64,000 nt of DNA from Sphingomonas piscis (GCF_011300455.1 NZ_CP049869.1:1302001-1366000), one strand, 5' to 3'. Positions 17,810-27,366 are shown, counted from the first letter of the stretch. Numbers and translations: made by a program. Notes: generated by a model not told the origin, from the sequence alone.

Positions 17810-18710
17810 ACCCGCCCGACATGGTGAGCGCCCCATCCGCCCGCAAGCCGACCCCGCCGCCGATCTGCCGCGCCAATCGGTCGAGCCAGTCCGGCCTGCC
17901 CTGCAGCACCCGCACCACCGCCGGATGCGCGGCCAGCCCAATGGCACCAACCTCCCGTGCCGCCCGCCGCAACAAGGCCCGCGCCTCGAACGGCGCCCGG
18001 TCCGCCGCAAGCTCGATCAGCGATGCTCGCGACCGCGGCCGTACCACCTGCACGAAGCCGAAGCCGTTCATCGCCGTCTTCTCGAACGGTACCGGTAGGT
18101 ACGCGTCAAGCACCTCGTCCACCGCCTTCCGCTCCTCCTTGCTTCGAAGGCTCGGAAAATCGATTCCGACCGGCCCGCCGATGTCGAGCCGCCGGATCGC
18201 GCCAGCCGCGGCCCAGGCCGCCATCTGTCCCAGCCGGTCCGGCACCAGCCAGCCGTCGACGTCGATCATCGTCATTGCCGCCGTCGGCTCGATCCGGAGC
18301 TCGCCGCCTTCGAAGCGCACCACCCCGCTCCGCGCTTCTTCCAGCAACTCGTCCCAGCCGTCGATCATGCCCTCACGCCCCACCGAGAGGGGCGGTGCCT
18401 CGCACAGGGCGTCATCGGTGAGCCGTGCCAGCCCCCGCTTCCACGGCTCCGCACCGCCCAGCGCCTCGCGCGTCACTTCGACCCTGAGCGTTCGGCCCTC
18501 GCTGATCCCGCTTGCACCGCGCGGCAACAGGAACTGCTCGCCGCCCGCTTCCACCGTCACGCGCGGCGCTACCGCGACCAGCCGTCCTTCGAGCACCGCT
18601 CCGGCGGGGATAATTCCCTCGCGCCGGACCCGCGCCTCAATGATCGTGTCATGTTCGATCAGCGCCGCGCGGGTCTCGCCGATGCCATGCTCGATGATCC
18701 ATTCAGGCAA
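17793..18710 (-). CDS. RNase E/G-type ribonuclease-like protein
   Basis: A 305-residue protein resembling the catalytic core of RNase E/G but much shorter than E. coli RNase G or E. The N-terminal S1-like part begins [17 protein letters not shown] and includes VLEGRLVAV. Later [12 protein letters not shown] and [21 protein letters not shown] correspond to the RNase E/G DNase I-like region (the family motif around GGIIVIDFIDM). Neighbourhood (maf, infA upstream; yacG downstream) is the standard alphaproteobacterial arrangement for this short ribonuclease. The start at 18710 overlaps the maf 3' end by 8 bases. The canonical metal-binding aspartates cannot be assigned with confidence by eye, so activity is inferred from family and context. 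Confidence 0.8.
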   Translation of the reverse strand: MPEWIIEHGIGETRAALIEHDTIIEARVRREGIIPAGAVLEGRLVAVAPRVTVEAGGEQFLLPRGASGISEGRTLRVEVTREALGGAEPWKRGLARLTDDALCEAPPLSVGREGMIDGWDELLEEARSGVVRFEGGELRIEPTAAMTMIDVDGWLVPDRLGQMAAWAAAGAIRRLDIGGPVGIDFPSLRSKEERKAVDEVLDAYLPVPFEKTAMNGFGFVQVVRPRSRASLIELAADRAPFEARALLRRAAREVGAIGLAAHPAVVRVLQGRPDWLDRLARQIGGGVGLRADGALTMSGGYAEPA

Positions 18711-19272
18711 GCGGGTAACCGGCGCTCTTCAGCAGGTGACGCGTCTCTGCCAGTGGAAGTCCGACGACGTTTGAATAGCTTCCGGCGATGTGGCGCACAT
18801 AAACTTCGCCATAGCCCTGCAGCGCATAGCCGCCGGCCTTGCCGCGCCATTCGCCATGGGCGGCGTAGAAATCCACCTCCTGGGCGGAGAGCCGCTTCAT
18901 CGCGATCATGGTTTCGACCACTCGGCTGTGCCTGCCACCTGGCCAGACCAGCGCAACGCCAGTCATCACCCGATGCCGCCGTCCTGACAGCAGCGTCATG
19001 CAGGCGCGCAGCGTCGCTTCATCCTCGACCTTGGGCAGGATTCGTCGGCCGACGGCCACGACGGTATCGGCGGCAAGCACCAGATCGTTCGGGAATCGCG
19101 CGGCAACCGCCGCCGCTTTCTCTTCCGCCAGCCTCAGCGCATGCGCCTTCGGCAGCTCGGCCTTGGGCACGCTTTCGTCGATGTCGGCAGGCGCGACCTC
19201 GTCCGGCGTCACTCCGATCCGGGCGAGCAGGTCCAGGCGGCGGGGACTCGCCGAGGCGAGGATCAGCCGCAC
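18703..19272 (-). CDS. maf: Maf-like nucleotide pyrophosphatase
   Basis: A 189-residue Maf/HAM1-superfamily house-cleaning enzyme that hydrolyses non-canonical nucleoside triphosphates. Diagnostic motifs are LILASASPRRLDLL at the N-terminus (the SxSPRR motif), LAADTVVAVGRRIL with the catalytic Asp at about residue 68, GRRHRVMTG, and the C-terminal GKAGGYALQGYGEVYV and IAGSYSNVVGLPL. Length is normal. It lies between infA and the RNase gene on the same strand with short or overlapping junctions, a conserved alphaproteobacterial housekeeping cluster. Confidence 0.95.
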   Translation of the reverse strand: MRLILASASPRRLDLLARIGVTPDEVAPADIDESVPKAELPKAHALRLAEEKAAAVAARFPNDLVLAADTVVAVGRRILPKVEDEATLRACMTLLSGRRHRVMTGVALVWPGGRHSRVVETMIAMKRLSAQEVDFYAAHGEWRGKAGGYALQGYGEVYVRHIAGSYSNVVGLPLAETRHLLKSAGYPLA

Positions 19273-19287
19273 GGCCTCGTCCTCAGA

Positions 19288-19536
19288 TCAGGGATAGCCC
19301 GGGGGACCGGCGCGGCCCGGCATGAAGCGATAGGTGATGCGCCCCTTGGTGAGATCGTAGGGCGTCAATTCCACCAGCACTTCGTCGCCGGTCAGCACGC
19401 GAATGCGGTTCTTGCGCATCTTGCCGGCGGTGTGGCCGAGGATTTCATGACCATTTTCGAGTTCGACGCGGAACATCGCGTTGGGCAGCAGTTCGACCAC
19501 CCGGCCGCGCATTTCCAGAAGCTCTTCTTTGGCCAA
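19288..19536 (-). CDS. infA: Translation initiation factor IF-1
   Basis: An 82-residue S1/OB-fold protein: [64 protein letters not shown]-1 binds the ribosomal A site during initiation. Most bacterial IF-1 proteins have about 72 residues; this one carries a roughly ten-residue Gly/Pro-rich C-terminal extension ([12 protein letters not shown]) after the usual TYRF. It is the first gene of the infA-maf-RNase-yacG group, 15 bases before maf. Confidence 0.97.
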   Translation of the reverse strand: MAKEELLEMRGRVVELLPNAMFRVELENGHEILGHTAGKMRKNRIRVLTGDEVLVELTPYDLTKGRITYRFMPGRAGPPGYP

Positions 19537-19617
19537 ATCAAATCCTCATGTGTGTGAAAGGTGACGGAAAAGTCGCGGCCTCTTACCGCCAAGCGCCCGA
19601 AAAGTGAAGCTAGGCGC

Positions 19618-20589
19618 TTACGGCAGCAAAACCGTGGACCCAGTAGTCTTCCGAGACTCAAGCGCGCGATGCGCCTCGGCGACGTCCCTCAGTGCAAAAC
19701 GCTGGCCGATCTCGACCTTGACCTTGCCCGACTTCACGACGTCGAACAGCTCCGCCGCCGCGCGCTCCAGCTCCGGACGCGTTGCATTATAATGAAAAAG
19801 GGTCGGACGCGTCAGGAACAGCGACCCTTTTTGCGCCAGCAGCGTCGGCGATATCGGATCGATTGGACCGGATGCCTGTCCGAAGCTGGCCATCATGCCG
19901 CGCGGCGCCAGGCAATCCAGCGAGCGCAGGAACGTGTCCTTGCCGACGCTGTCGTACACCACCGGCAGCTTCTTTCCGCCCGTGATCCGCTCCACTTCCG
20001 CGACGAAGTCCGCCTCTCCCGTAATCACGGGATGGTGGCAGCCATGCGCCCGCGCCAGCGCCGCCTTCGCCTCCGTCGACACGGTACCGATCACCGTCGC
20101 GCCCAGCGAAGCCGCCCATTGGCAAAGGATCAGGCCGACGCCGCCCGCGGCGGCATGGACCAGGATCGTCTCGCCTGCCTTCAGCTCATGGATGCGGCGG
20201 ATCAGCATGTGCACCGTCATGCCCTGGAGCATGATCGCCGCGGCCGTTTCAAAATCGATCGTCTCGGGAAGCTTCACCAACTGCGCCGCGGGGATCAGCC
20301 GCACCTCGGCATAGCCGCCGGCCGGTCCGGCATAAGCGACACGGTCGCCGACCTGCACCTCGGTTACGCCATCACCCACCGCATCGACCACACCGGCGCC
20401 CTCCGATCCCGGCGTGAAGGGCAGCGGCTGCGGATAGATACCCATGCGATGGTAGACGTCGATATAATTGAGCCCGACTGCATGCTGGCGGATCCGCGCC
20501 TCGCCCGGACCCGGAGCGCCGACCTCCACCTCTTCCCAGCGCAGCACCTCGGGCCCGCCGGTCTCATGCAGCCGGATTGCTCCGCTCAC
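19618..20589 (-). CDS. NADPH:quinone oxidoreductase (zeta-crystallin-type MDR)
   Basis: A 323-residue zinc-independent MDR enzyme. It starts AIRLHETGGPEVLRWEEV, has GLNYIDVYHRMG (residues about 40-51), the VLVHAAAGGVG-type nucleotide-binding loop (ILVHAAAGGVGLI, about 145) and MMASFGQASGPIDPI, all typical of E. coli QorA-like quinone reductases that catalyse one-electron quinone reduction with NADPH. No zinc-ligand cysteines are present. Transcribed on minus, divergent from the EF-hand gene. The 3' end lies about 80 bases downstream (in transcription) from the infA upstream region without overlap. Confidence 0.92.
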   Translation of the reverse strand: MSGAIRLHETGGPEVLRWEEVEVGAPGPGEARIRQHAVGLNYIDVYHRMGIYPQPLPFTPGSEGAGVVDAVGDGVTEVQVGDRVAYAGPAGGYAEVRLIPAAQLVKLPETIDFETAAAIMLQGMTVHMLIRRIHELKAGETILVHAAAGGVGLILCQWAASLGATVIGTVSTEAKAALARAHGCHHPVITGEADFVAEVERITGGKKLPVVYDSVGKDTFLRSLDCLAPRGMMASFGQASGPIDPISPTLLAQKGSLFLTRPTLFHYNATRPELERAAAELFDVVKSGKVKVEIGQRFALRDVAEAHRALESRKTTGSTVLLP

Positions 20590-20724
20590 TTTCTATCTCC
20601 TGCAGCCTACCGTGCCCGCGGGCCGCTTTGACGAAATGGCGGCGCCGCTCATATGGGTTCAGGCGCCAGCAATCTCCAGCGGCGTTGAGCGATTGCAACT
20701 TTCAAGGATTTCAGGAGACGACCA

Positions 20725-21318
20725 TTGCGCCATGCGACCCGCACCCTTCTTGCGAGCGCACTTCTTGTCGCCGCTGCCGGCCCTGCGCTGGCCCAGACGG
20801 GAGCGAACGATCCGCTGCCACGGGCAGAGCTGGTCGCCAGCCTCGGTGCCCGCTTCAAGCTGATCGACACCAATGGCGACGGTTATTTCGACAAGACCGA
20901 ATATCTTGCCGCCCGCACCAAGGCCGAGCAGATCGAGCTTGGCCGGATCAAGGAGCTGCTCGCGCGCCAGTTCGCCGAGGTCGACACCAACAAGGACAAG
21001 TTCGTCACGGTGGCCGAGATCGACGCCAAGATGAAGAATCCGGCGCGCGCCAAAGAGGGCGTAACGGCGCTCGACAAGAACAAGGACGGTAAGCTGTCCT
21101 TGGCCGAATTTGCCGCCCAGGTCGGCAAGGTGGAAGCGACCGCCGATACCGATCAGCAGCTGACTCGCTGGGACACCGACCGCAACAATCAGGTGACCCT
21201 GGCCGAATATCAAGGCTCTGCTCTCTCCCAGTTCGACAAGCTCGATGCCAACAAGGATGGCACGTTGACCGAAGCCGAAGCGCGTGCAGGCGCCGCGGCC
21301 GCTCCGGCAGGGCGCTAG
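20725..21318 (+). CDS. Exported EF-hand calcium-binding protein
   Basis: A 197-residue protein with signal peptide (residues 1-24, ending PALAQ) and four or five EF-hand loops: DTNGDGYFDKTE, DTNKDKFVTVAE, DKNKDGKLSLAE, DTDRNNQVTLAE and DANKDGTLTEAE. Each has the DxDxDG-like pattern with acidic position 12, so calcium binding is expected, probably in the periplasm. The start is TTG 20725, supported by AGGAGA 6-7 bases upstream and by the signal peptide that follows. Sphingomonads commonly encode such proteins; their role is not established. The stop codon overlaps the stop of the opposite-strand gene at CTAG 21315-21318. Confidence 0.88.
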   Translation: MRHATRTLLASALLVAAAGPALAQTGANDPLPRAELVASLGARFKLIDTNGDGYFDKTEYLAARTKAEQIELGRIKELLARQFAEVDTNKDKFVTVAEIDAKMKNPARAKEGVTALDKNKDGKLSLAEFAAQVGKVEATADTDQQLTRWDTDRNNQVTLAEYQGSALSQFDKLDANKDGTLTEAEARAGAAAAPAGR

Positions 21319-21623
21319 AGCCGCTCGACAGCGCGGGCGCGGATCAGGATTTCGTCCTGCTCGAACTCCCGTTCGAGCTGCGCCCGCATGTCGCTCCACC
21401 AGTCCTTGTCGACGATGTCGGCAACCACTTCGAAGATGACGATCCGGTCCGCCGTGACGCCGCCTTCCTCATCTTCCCACAAACCTTCGGCCGGCGCCCG
21501 CGTGAAGGCGGTCAGACCGCCGAATCGATCGACCAATTCCCTGCGAAGCCGGGTGAACAGCTCGCGCGGCTGATCCGACCCATCGTTGCGGGTCAGCGGC
21601 AGGAAGATTTCGATCACGTGCAT
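21315..21623 (-). CDS. Conserved-looking hypothetical protein
   Basis: A 102-residue protein I do not recognise (starts MHVIEIFLPLTRNDG). It is soluble, acidic, with an EIFLPL strand, a FTRLRRELVDRFGG helix and an IVIFEVVADIVDKDWW segment. The repeated beta-alpha layout would fit a small ferredoxin-like fold. Start 21623 (MHVIEIF) is preferred over 21662 because the extra 13 residues are Pro/Ala-rich and overlap nothing conserved. Coding is supported by even high-GC codon usage and by its stop sharing CTAG with the convergent EF-hand gene. Confidence 0.6.
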   Translation of the reverse strand: MHVIEIFLPLTRNDGSDQPRELFTRLRRELVDRFGGLTAFTRAPAEGLWEDEEGGVTADRIVIFEVVADIVDKDWWSDMRAQLEREFEQDEILIRARAVERL

Positions 21624-21675
21624 CGCCGGTAGCAACGCGCCCACTGGCGCCGGGCTCCGCATCGGCCTATGCCCG

Positions 21676-23935
<2,260 letters not shown>

Positions 23936-23940
23936 GCCGA

Positions 23941-24090
23941 ATGGCTGATCTTTATCTCAAGCGCCTCGAATCGGAGCGCAGAACGCTCTGGGCCACCTGC
24001 CGCCTCAAAGGCCTGCCCAAGGACACGCCCGAGCGAATGCGGATTGCGGAGATCGACCGGCTGATCGCCGAGCATAAGGCCAAGGCATGA
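23941..24090 (+). CDS. Small hypothetical protein, 49 residues
   Basis: ATG 23941 follows the DUF4287 stop by 5 bases and runs to TGA 24090, whose last bases overlap the next start (ATGA 24087-24090). The peptide is charged and helical (ADLYLKRLESERRTLWATC ... DRLIAEHKAKA), which would suit a short amphipathic coiled helix. I do not recognise a family. Tight spacing on both sides, with stop-start overlap, supports it being a real gene in the thiC-DUF4287 transcription unit. Confidence 0.6.
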   Translation: MADLYLKRLESERRTLWATCRLKGLPKDTPERMRIAEIDRLIAEHKAKA

Positions 24091-24332
24091 CCGCGCGTTC
24101 CGGCGAGATCGTCACCACGGATGAAGCGCTGCCGCCCGCCATCGGCAACGAAGCCGGTCCGCTGTCGACCCCGCAGACCGCCCGCACCCGCATTAGCATC
24201 GCTGACCGCGTCATCCTCGACGCGGAGGTGAAGGCGACGCCGCTCGGCCTCCTTGCCATCGGCGGGCTGGTGACGGCGATCCTTCTATCGGTGCCGCCAA
24301 TTATCCGCGCCGCGCGCGAACGGGAGCGTTGA
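24087..24332 (+). CDS. Small single-pass membrane protein, hypothetical
   Basis: 81 residues. The hydrophilic N-terminus is followed by one hydrophobic segment (about residues 52-72, GLLAIGGLVTAILLSVPPII) and a basic end RAARERER, predicting a C-terminus in the cytoplasm. No family is recognised. The ATG overlaps the stop of the preceding 49-residue gene (ATGA), so the two are probably translated together. Confidence 0.55.
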   Translation: MTARSGEIVTTDEALPPAIGNEAGPLSTPQTARTRISIADRVILDAEVKATPLGLLAIGGLVTAILLSVPPIIRAARERER

Positions 24333-24460
24333 TCGAGTCTTGTACAAGGCAACGTGCCTCTAAACTATCGAAGGGTGTCCGAGGTAGCCGCTCTCAGCCG
24401 ACTTCTGATCGTGGAAACCGAGAGAAGCGGAGAGACTGTTAGCCTTGACGACATAGCAAC

Positions 24461-24478
24461 AAGGGCCCGAAGGCCCTT
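24461..24478 (-). terminator. Intrinsic terminator hairpin downstream of the yaiI-like gene
   Basis: On the minus strand AAGGGCC-TTCG-GGCCCTT forms a 7-bp stem capped by an extra-stable C(UUCG)G loop, followed by TTGTTGCT, a weak T-tract. It lies about 60 bases past the stop of the minus-strand gene at 24537. The remaining non-coding DNA between 24333 and 24536 shows no other recognisable element. Confidence 0.6.
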
Positions 24479-24536
24479 GCCATTACAAGGAAGGATCAAG
24501 CTGAGAGTGTTGGGCGCTCCAAGCCAAGCTCGACGG

Positions 24537-24962
24537 TCATTCCGACAAAGCGCTCGCGTTCGTGAACGGCGCCGGGCCGCCGATGCCGTCGCCGGCACCT
24601 GCCCGAAGGTCAGCCATAATCGCCCGGGTAGCGATGGCGCCGCCGATGCTTGCGGCGGTGAACGGCTTGCCATTGGGCGCGATGACGCTCGCCCCTTTCT
24701 TCAGGCAACGGTCGGCCAGCAAGATGTCGCCGGTGACCACCACCGTGCCGCCGTCCGCAGCCTCCGCGATCCAGTCGTCGGCCGCGTCGAAGCCGGAGCC
24801 GACCACCACCCGCTCGATCAGCGGATGGGCGGGAACGCGCAAATGGCTGTTGCTGACGACCTTCACCGGCACCTCACGGCGCCAGGCGACCTTGTAGATC
24901 TCGTCCTTCACTGGACAGGCGTCCGCGTCGACGAGGATCTGCACGGCATTCGGGCCCGCCAT
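24537..24962 (-). CDS. yaiI: YaiI/YqxD family (DUF188, UPF0178) protein
   Basis: A 141-residue protein of the YaiI/YqxD family: ILVDADACPVKDEIYKVA, VSNSHLRVPAHPLIERVVV, GFDAADDWIAEAA, GTVVVTGDILLADRCLKKGA and a GGPAPF end. The family adopts a PIN-like fold with conserved Asp residues, but its substrate is not established. Family members usually continue a further 10-15 residues (a DRSxFL-type tail) after the GGPxPF block; here it stops soon after with an unrelated sequence, so the C-terminus may be altered. Transcribed on minus toward the UUCG hairpin at 24461-24478. Confidence 0.85.
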   Translation of the reverse strand: MAGPNAVQILVDADACPVKDEIYKVAWRREVPVKVVSNSHLRVPAHPLIERVVVGSGFDAADDWIAEAADGGTVVVTGDILLADRCLKKGASVIAPNGKPFTAASIGGAIATRAIMADLRAGAGDGIGGPAPFTNASALSE

Positions 24963-24984
24963 GGCGACGTCCCTTTCCGGCGGA

Positions 24985-25101
24985 TCAGTCCTTCGTCAAG
25001 CCGCCACCGCCCTTGGTCGACGGGTTGGCCGCGATCGTCTTAACCTTCTCCTTCTTCGGCTTGCGCGCTTCTTTGTTCGATTTCGCCTGACCCTTGGCCA
25101 T
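24985..25101 (-). CDS. Small basic hypothetical protein, 38 residues
   Basis: MAKGQAKSNKEARKPKKEKV followed by KTIAANPSTKGGGGLTKD. About a quarter of residues are Lys, so it is likely disordered and could bind nucleic acid, but no function is known. AAGGAGA lies 5 bases before the ATG, a strong ribosome-binding site. It sits 22 bases upstream of yaiI on the same strand and just downstream of the terminator of the Cys-rich peptide gene. Such lysine-rich mini-proteins recur in alphaproteobacteria (recalled). The longer open frame upstream of this start is not supported. Confidence 0.7.
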   Translation of the reverse strand: MAKGQAKSNKEARKPKKEKVKTIAANPSTKGGGGLTKD

Positions 25102-25163
25102 GCCCGTCTCCTTTGATTGCAAACGCCCCAACGCACGAGACGGCAAAGCGGGCCGAGGAGATG

Positions 25164-25198
25164 GGAAAAGGGCCGCGCCATCCAGCGGCGCGGCCCTT
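25164..25198 (-). terminator. Intrinsic terminator of the cysteine-rich peptide gene
   Basis: On the minus strand AAGGGCCGCGCC-gctggat-GGCGCGGCCCTT forms a perfect 12-bp stem (25168-25198) followed by TTTTCCC. It starts 5 bases after the stop codon of the gene at 25203-25304. Confidence 0.8.
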
Positions 25199-25202
25199 CT
25201 CG

Positions 25203-25304
25203 TCAGCAGCTGCAATTCTTGCAGGTGCACGGGCTGCAGCGGCAACCGCCGCGCGTGTCGAGCTTGGCGGCCTTGACCTGCTGTTCGGTGTGCTGGCTGG
25301 TCAT
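25203..25304 (-). CDS. Metallothionein-like cysteine-rich mini-protein, 33 residues
   Basis: The peptide MTSQHTEQQVKAAKLDTRGG is followed by CRCSPCTCKNCSC, six cysteines in a CxCxxCxCxxCxC array, the spacing used by metallothioneins to bind Cu(I), Zn(II), Cd(II) or Hg(II). AGGAGA 6 bases before the ATG is a strong ribosome-binding site. A MerR-type promoter with a palindromic spacer lies at 25350-25380, and a 12-bp terminator hairpin starts 5 bases past the stop, so it is a self-contained transcription unit. It is shorter than known bacterial metallothioneins (about 50-60 residues) and has no His-rich zinc-finger part. Metal binding and buffering is inferred from the cysteine pattern and promoter; no family match could be tested. 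Confidence 0.75.
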   Translation of the reverse strand: MTSQHTEQQVKAAKLDTRGGCRCSPCTCKNCSC

Positions 25305-25349
25305 GTCATTTCTCCTTCTGATGACCCTGCCCGTAAGTGGGCCTCACCC

Positions 25350-25380
25350 CTTTAGCTTCCGTACCATGGTACGGGGTCAA
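25350..25380 (-). promoter_or_regulatory. MerR-type promoter/operator for the cysteine-rich peptide
   Basis: Read on minus: -35 TTGACC (25380-25375), then the perfect palindrome CCGTACCATGGTACGG (25374-25359), then AAGC and -10 TAAAGG (25354-25349), a 20-base spacer. MerR-family activators bind such palindromes inside overlong 19-20 bp spacers. The arms CCGTAC/GTACGG around a 4-base centre are the same as in the classical mer operator (TTGACTCCGTACATGAGTACGGAAG, from memory). The predicted transcript starts about 37 bases before the ATG at 25304. Confidence 0.7.
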
Positions 25381-25429
25381 GCAGAAAAATGCTGTCCTAC
25401 AACGCGGGGTTTGTGCCTTACCCTGTTCG

Positions 25430-25768
25430 ATGAGCTACCAGCGAACCAAGCCCCTCCTCGCCACCCCGCCCCGCAGCGATGGCTGGACCGCCAAGCGTCA
25501 TCTGCGCTTCCTCACTGTTCTCCTCCACACCGGCAATGTCCGGCTTGCGGCCGAGTGCGTCGGGATGACCCGCGAAAGCGCCTATCGCCTCCGCAGCCGC
25601 GATCCCCACGGCTTGTTCGCCCACATCTGGAAAAAGGCGATCGCGCTCCCCGCCTGGCCGCCCGAAAGCGGCGAAGTTGACAAAGGTCACACTCGCATCA
25701 CCCTCGACAGGCTCGCTACGGAGGGGAGTGGCGACCCGCGGATCTTCGTCACCACGTCAACTTCGTGA
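25430..25768 (+). CDS. Helix-turn-helix protein, sphingomonad-type, function unknown
   Basis: A 112-residue protein. Residues about 17-60 (KRHLRFLTVLLHTGNVRLAAECVGMTRESAYRLRSRDPHGLFA) form a helix-turn-helix: a scaffold helix, then NVRLAAECVGMTRESAYRLR as the recognition pair. Many sphingomonad proteins with this SAYRLR motif exist without assigned function. The C-terminal part after residue 70 is low in recognisable structure and may be shortened relative to relatives. ATG 25430 was chosen as the conserved part follows it; the frame also opens earlier, across the MerR-type promoter. It is divergent from the Cys-rich peptide gene, 50 bases from that gene's -35 box. It is not a MerR-family protein. 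Confidence 0.65.
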   Translation: MSYQRTKPLLATPPRSDGWTAKRHLRFLTVLLHTGNVRLAAECVGMTRESAYRLRSRDPHGLFAHIWKKAIALPAWPPESGEVDKGHTRITLDRLATEGSGDPRIFVTTSTS

Positions 25769-25900
25769 CTTTCGGCCAAGCCGCCGGAGCCGAAGACGAC
25801 CGGAGGTCACCTCGCGGCTTGATTCCTCGACGGCGCCGCCCTTTCTCGATCTGGTCTTTTGCCTTACTCCGCCCATCAGCCGCGTTGAACGGAGACCCGA

Positions 25901-26113
25901 ATGAGCGACGAGAAGGTCAAAGGTCCCGCCTCCTACTTCCCCTCCATCGAGAAGAAGTACGGCCGCCCCATCGCCGAGTGGAAAGCCCTGCTCCGCGCCC
26001 GCCCGCCGGCGAAGCATATAGAGCATGTGGCCTGGCTGAAGAGCGAACATGCGATGGGCCACGGCCACGCCAACGCCCTCGTCGCCCACACGCTGGCCGA
26101 GGACAAGGGCTGA
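25901..26113 (+). CDS. DUF4287-domain protein (copy 2)
   Basis: 70 residues, closely similar to the protein at 23729-23935 (KVKGPASYFPSIEKKYGRP, KHIEHVAWLKSEHAMGHGHANALVAHTLAE). Function unknown. It heads a run of three small genes: the DUF1801 gene starts 3 bases after its stop and the YciI-like gene overlaps that one. Confidence 0.85.
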   Translation: MSDEKVKGPASYFPSIEKKYGRPIAEWKALLRARPPAKHIEHVAWLKSEHAMGHGHANALVAHTLAEDKG

Positions 26114-26116
26114 ACC

Positions 26117-26509
26117 ATGAGCCCATCGGCGGAAATCGACGCGATCATCGCCAAGTTGAGCGACTGGCGTGGAGCTGCCCTGCAGCGGCTGCGACATCTA
26201 ATCCGCGACGCCGACCCGGCAATCACCGAGGAGATCAAGTGGCGCAAGCCCTCCAACCCGGACGGAGTCCCGACGTGGAGCCGCGACGGCATCATCTGCA
26301 CGGGAGAGGCCTACAAGGATAAGGTCAAGCTGACCTTTGCCGCCGGGGCGTCGCTGCCCGATCCCGCAGGCGTCTTCAACGCCAGCCTCGACGCCGGGAC
26401 ACGACGCGCGCTCGACATTCGCGAAGGGGACCAAGTGGACGCCGAGGCATTCAGCGCCATCGTCCGTGCCGCCGTCGCGTTCAACCAGACCAGAATGGCC
26501 GGTAAGTGA
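26117..26509 (+). CDS. DUF1801-domain protein
   Basis: A 130-residue protein of the DUF1801 (YdhG-like) fold. Motifs are RLRHLIRDADPAITEEIKWRKPSNP near residue 25, where the EEIKW core is the family hallmark, then GIICTGEAYKDKVKLTFAAGA and a C-terminal helix. Family members are small cytosolic proteins of unknown function, structurally related to frataxin-like folds. The gene lies 3 bases after DUF4287 copy 2 and overlaps the next gene by GTGA. Coexpression with a DUF4287 protein is a recurrent pairing (the two domains can be fused in other species, from memory). Confidence 0.82.
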   Translation: MSPSAEIDAIIAKLSDWRGAALQRLRHLIRDADPAITEEIKWRKPSNPDGVPTWSRDGIICTGEAYKDKVKLTFAAGASLPDPAGVFNASLDAGTRRALDIREGDQVDAEAFSAIVRAAVAFNQTRMAGK

Positions 26510-26808
26510 AGCACTTCATTCTCTTCTACACGCTCAGCGCCGACTATCTCGAACGGCGCGCTGAGTTCCGGACCGAGCATCTTCGCCTCGCCTGGGAAGC
26601 ACAGGAGCGCGGCGACATCGTGCTCGCGGGCGCGCTGAGCGATCCTGCCGACACCGCGGTCCTTCTGTTCAAGGGCGAAGACGGCCGCGCCGCCGAAGCC
26701 TTCGCGCGAAGTGATCCTTACGTGACCAACGGCTTGGTCGAGCGATGGGAGGTGCGGCCGTGGACCACCGTGATCGGCGATCTCGCTGCAACGCCCGTCC
26801 GGCCCTGA
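26506..26808 (+). CDS. YciI-like protein
   Basis: A 100-residue single-domain YciI/YCII protein (dimeric ferredoxin-like fold). It starts KHFILFYTLSADYLERRAEFRTEHLRL, with the HLRL-type histidine, and contains GDIVLAGALSDPADTAVLLF and FARSDPYVTNGLVERWEVRPW. The SDPYV/GL motif and conserved His-Asp pair suggest a small enzymatic or binding pocket, but the role is unknown. Start GTG 26506 overlaps the DUF1801 stop (GTGA), which implies coupled translation. Confidence 0.85.
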   Translation: MKHFILFYTLSADYLERRAEFRTEHLRLAWEAQERGDIVLAGALSDPADTAVLLFKGEDGRAAEAFARSDPYVTNGLVERWEVRPWTTVIGDLAATPVRP

Positions 26809-26850
26809 CACATTCCCGTTACGGAACGCGCATTTAAGCCTTTCGAAACC

Positions 26851-27366
26851 ATGGCGTTTGTGCTTCGTTACCGGTTCATGCTTGGAGAGCGTGCCCTTCT
26901 CTGCTTGCCCCTCGTCGCGCTGATCGGTGCGGCGCCGGCGCAGCCGACTCTCGACCCGCTGCGCTTCTTTGAAGGGCGCACGGTGTCGCAAAGCACCGTC
27001 AAGATCATGCTGAAGAAGCCCTATTCGGCGCGCAGCATCGGTCAGGGGCGGATCGAATCGGACGGCAGCCTGACCCTTGTCCAGCAGGTGCTCGACGAAG
27101 GTCAGCCGGCGAAGCAGCGCCGCTGGCGCGTCCGCCGAGCCGACGCCGACAGCTTCACCGCGGTGATGACGGAAGCTGTCGGGCCGGTTGCGATCGATCG
27201 GGTGGGTCCGGCCTACCGCTTCCGCTTCAAGATGAAGGATGGCCTCAACGTCGAGCAGTGGATGAAGCCGCTGCCCGGCCTGAAGGCCGCGGAGATGAGC
27301 GCCAAGATCAAGAAGATGGGCGTCACCGTCGCCAAGTCCGAAGGCACGATCCGAAAGATCGGCTAA
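26851..27366 (+). CDS. Exported hypothetical protein, DUF3833-like
   Basis: A 171-residue protein with a signal peptide (about residues 10-31, ALLCLPLVALIGAAPA). The mature part is beta-rich with FFEGRTVSQSTVKIML, GRIESDGSLTLVQQVLDEG, RRWRVRRADADSFTAVM and VGPAYRFRFKM. The order of F-G-x-T, G-x-(L)-x-Q and RxWR blocks resembles DUF3833, a lipocalin-like family, but it lacks a lipobox. An internal ATG at 26878 is an alternative start. It stands 42 bases after the YciI gene and converges on a small lipoprotein gene. Confidence 0.6.
   Translation: MAFVLRYRFMLGERALLCLPLVALIGAAPAQPTLDPLRFFEGRTVSQSTVKIMLKKPYSARSIGQGRIESDGSLTLVQQVLDEGQPAKQRRWRVRRADADSFTAVMTEAVGPVAIDRVGPAYRFRFKMKDGLNVEQWMKPLPGLKAAEMSAKIKKMGVTVAKSEGTIRKIG

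Noticed and set aside
24354..25043. A possible plus-strand gene beginning GTG 24354
   Set aside because: Its first 40 codons are in non-coding-looking DNA with a terminator hairpin, and the rest is antisense to the yaiI-like gene.
25694..25730. A second CCCTGAGCC-like repeat (ACCCTCGACAGGCTCGC)
   Set aside because: Only part of the repeat core matches and no palindrome is formed, so it was not counted as a REP copy.
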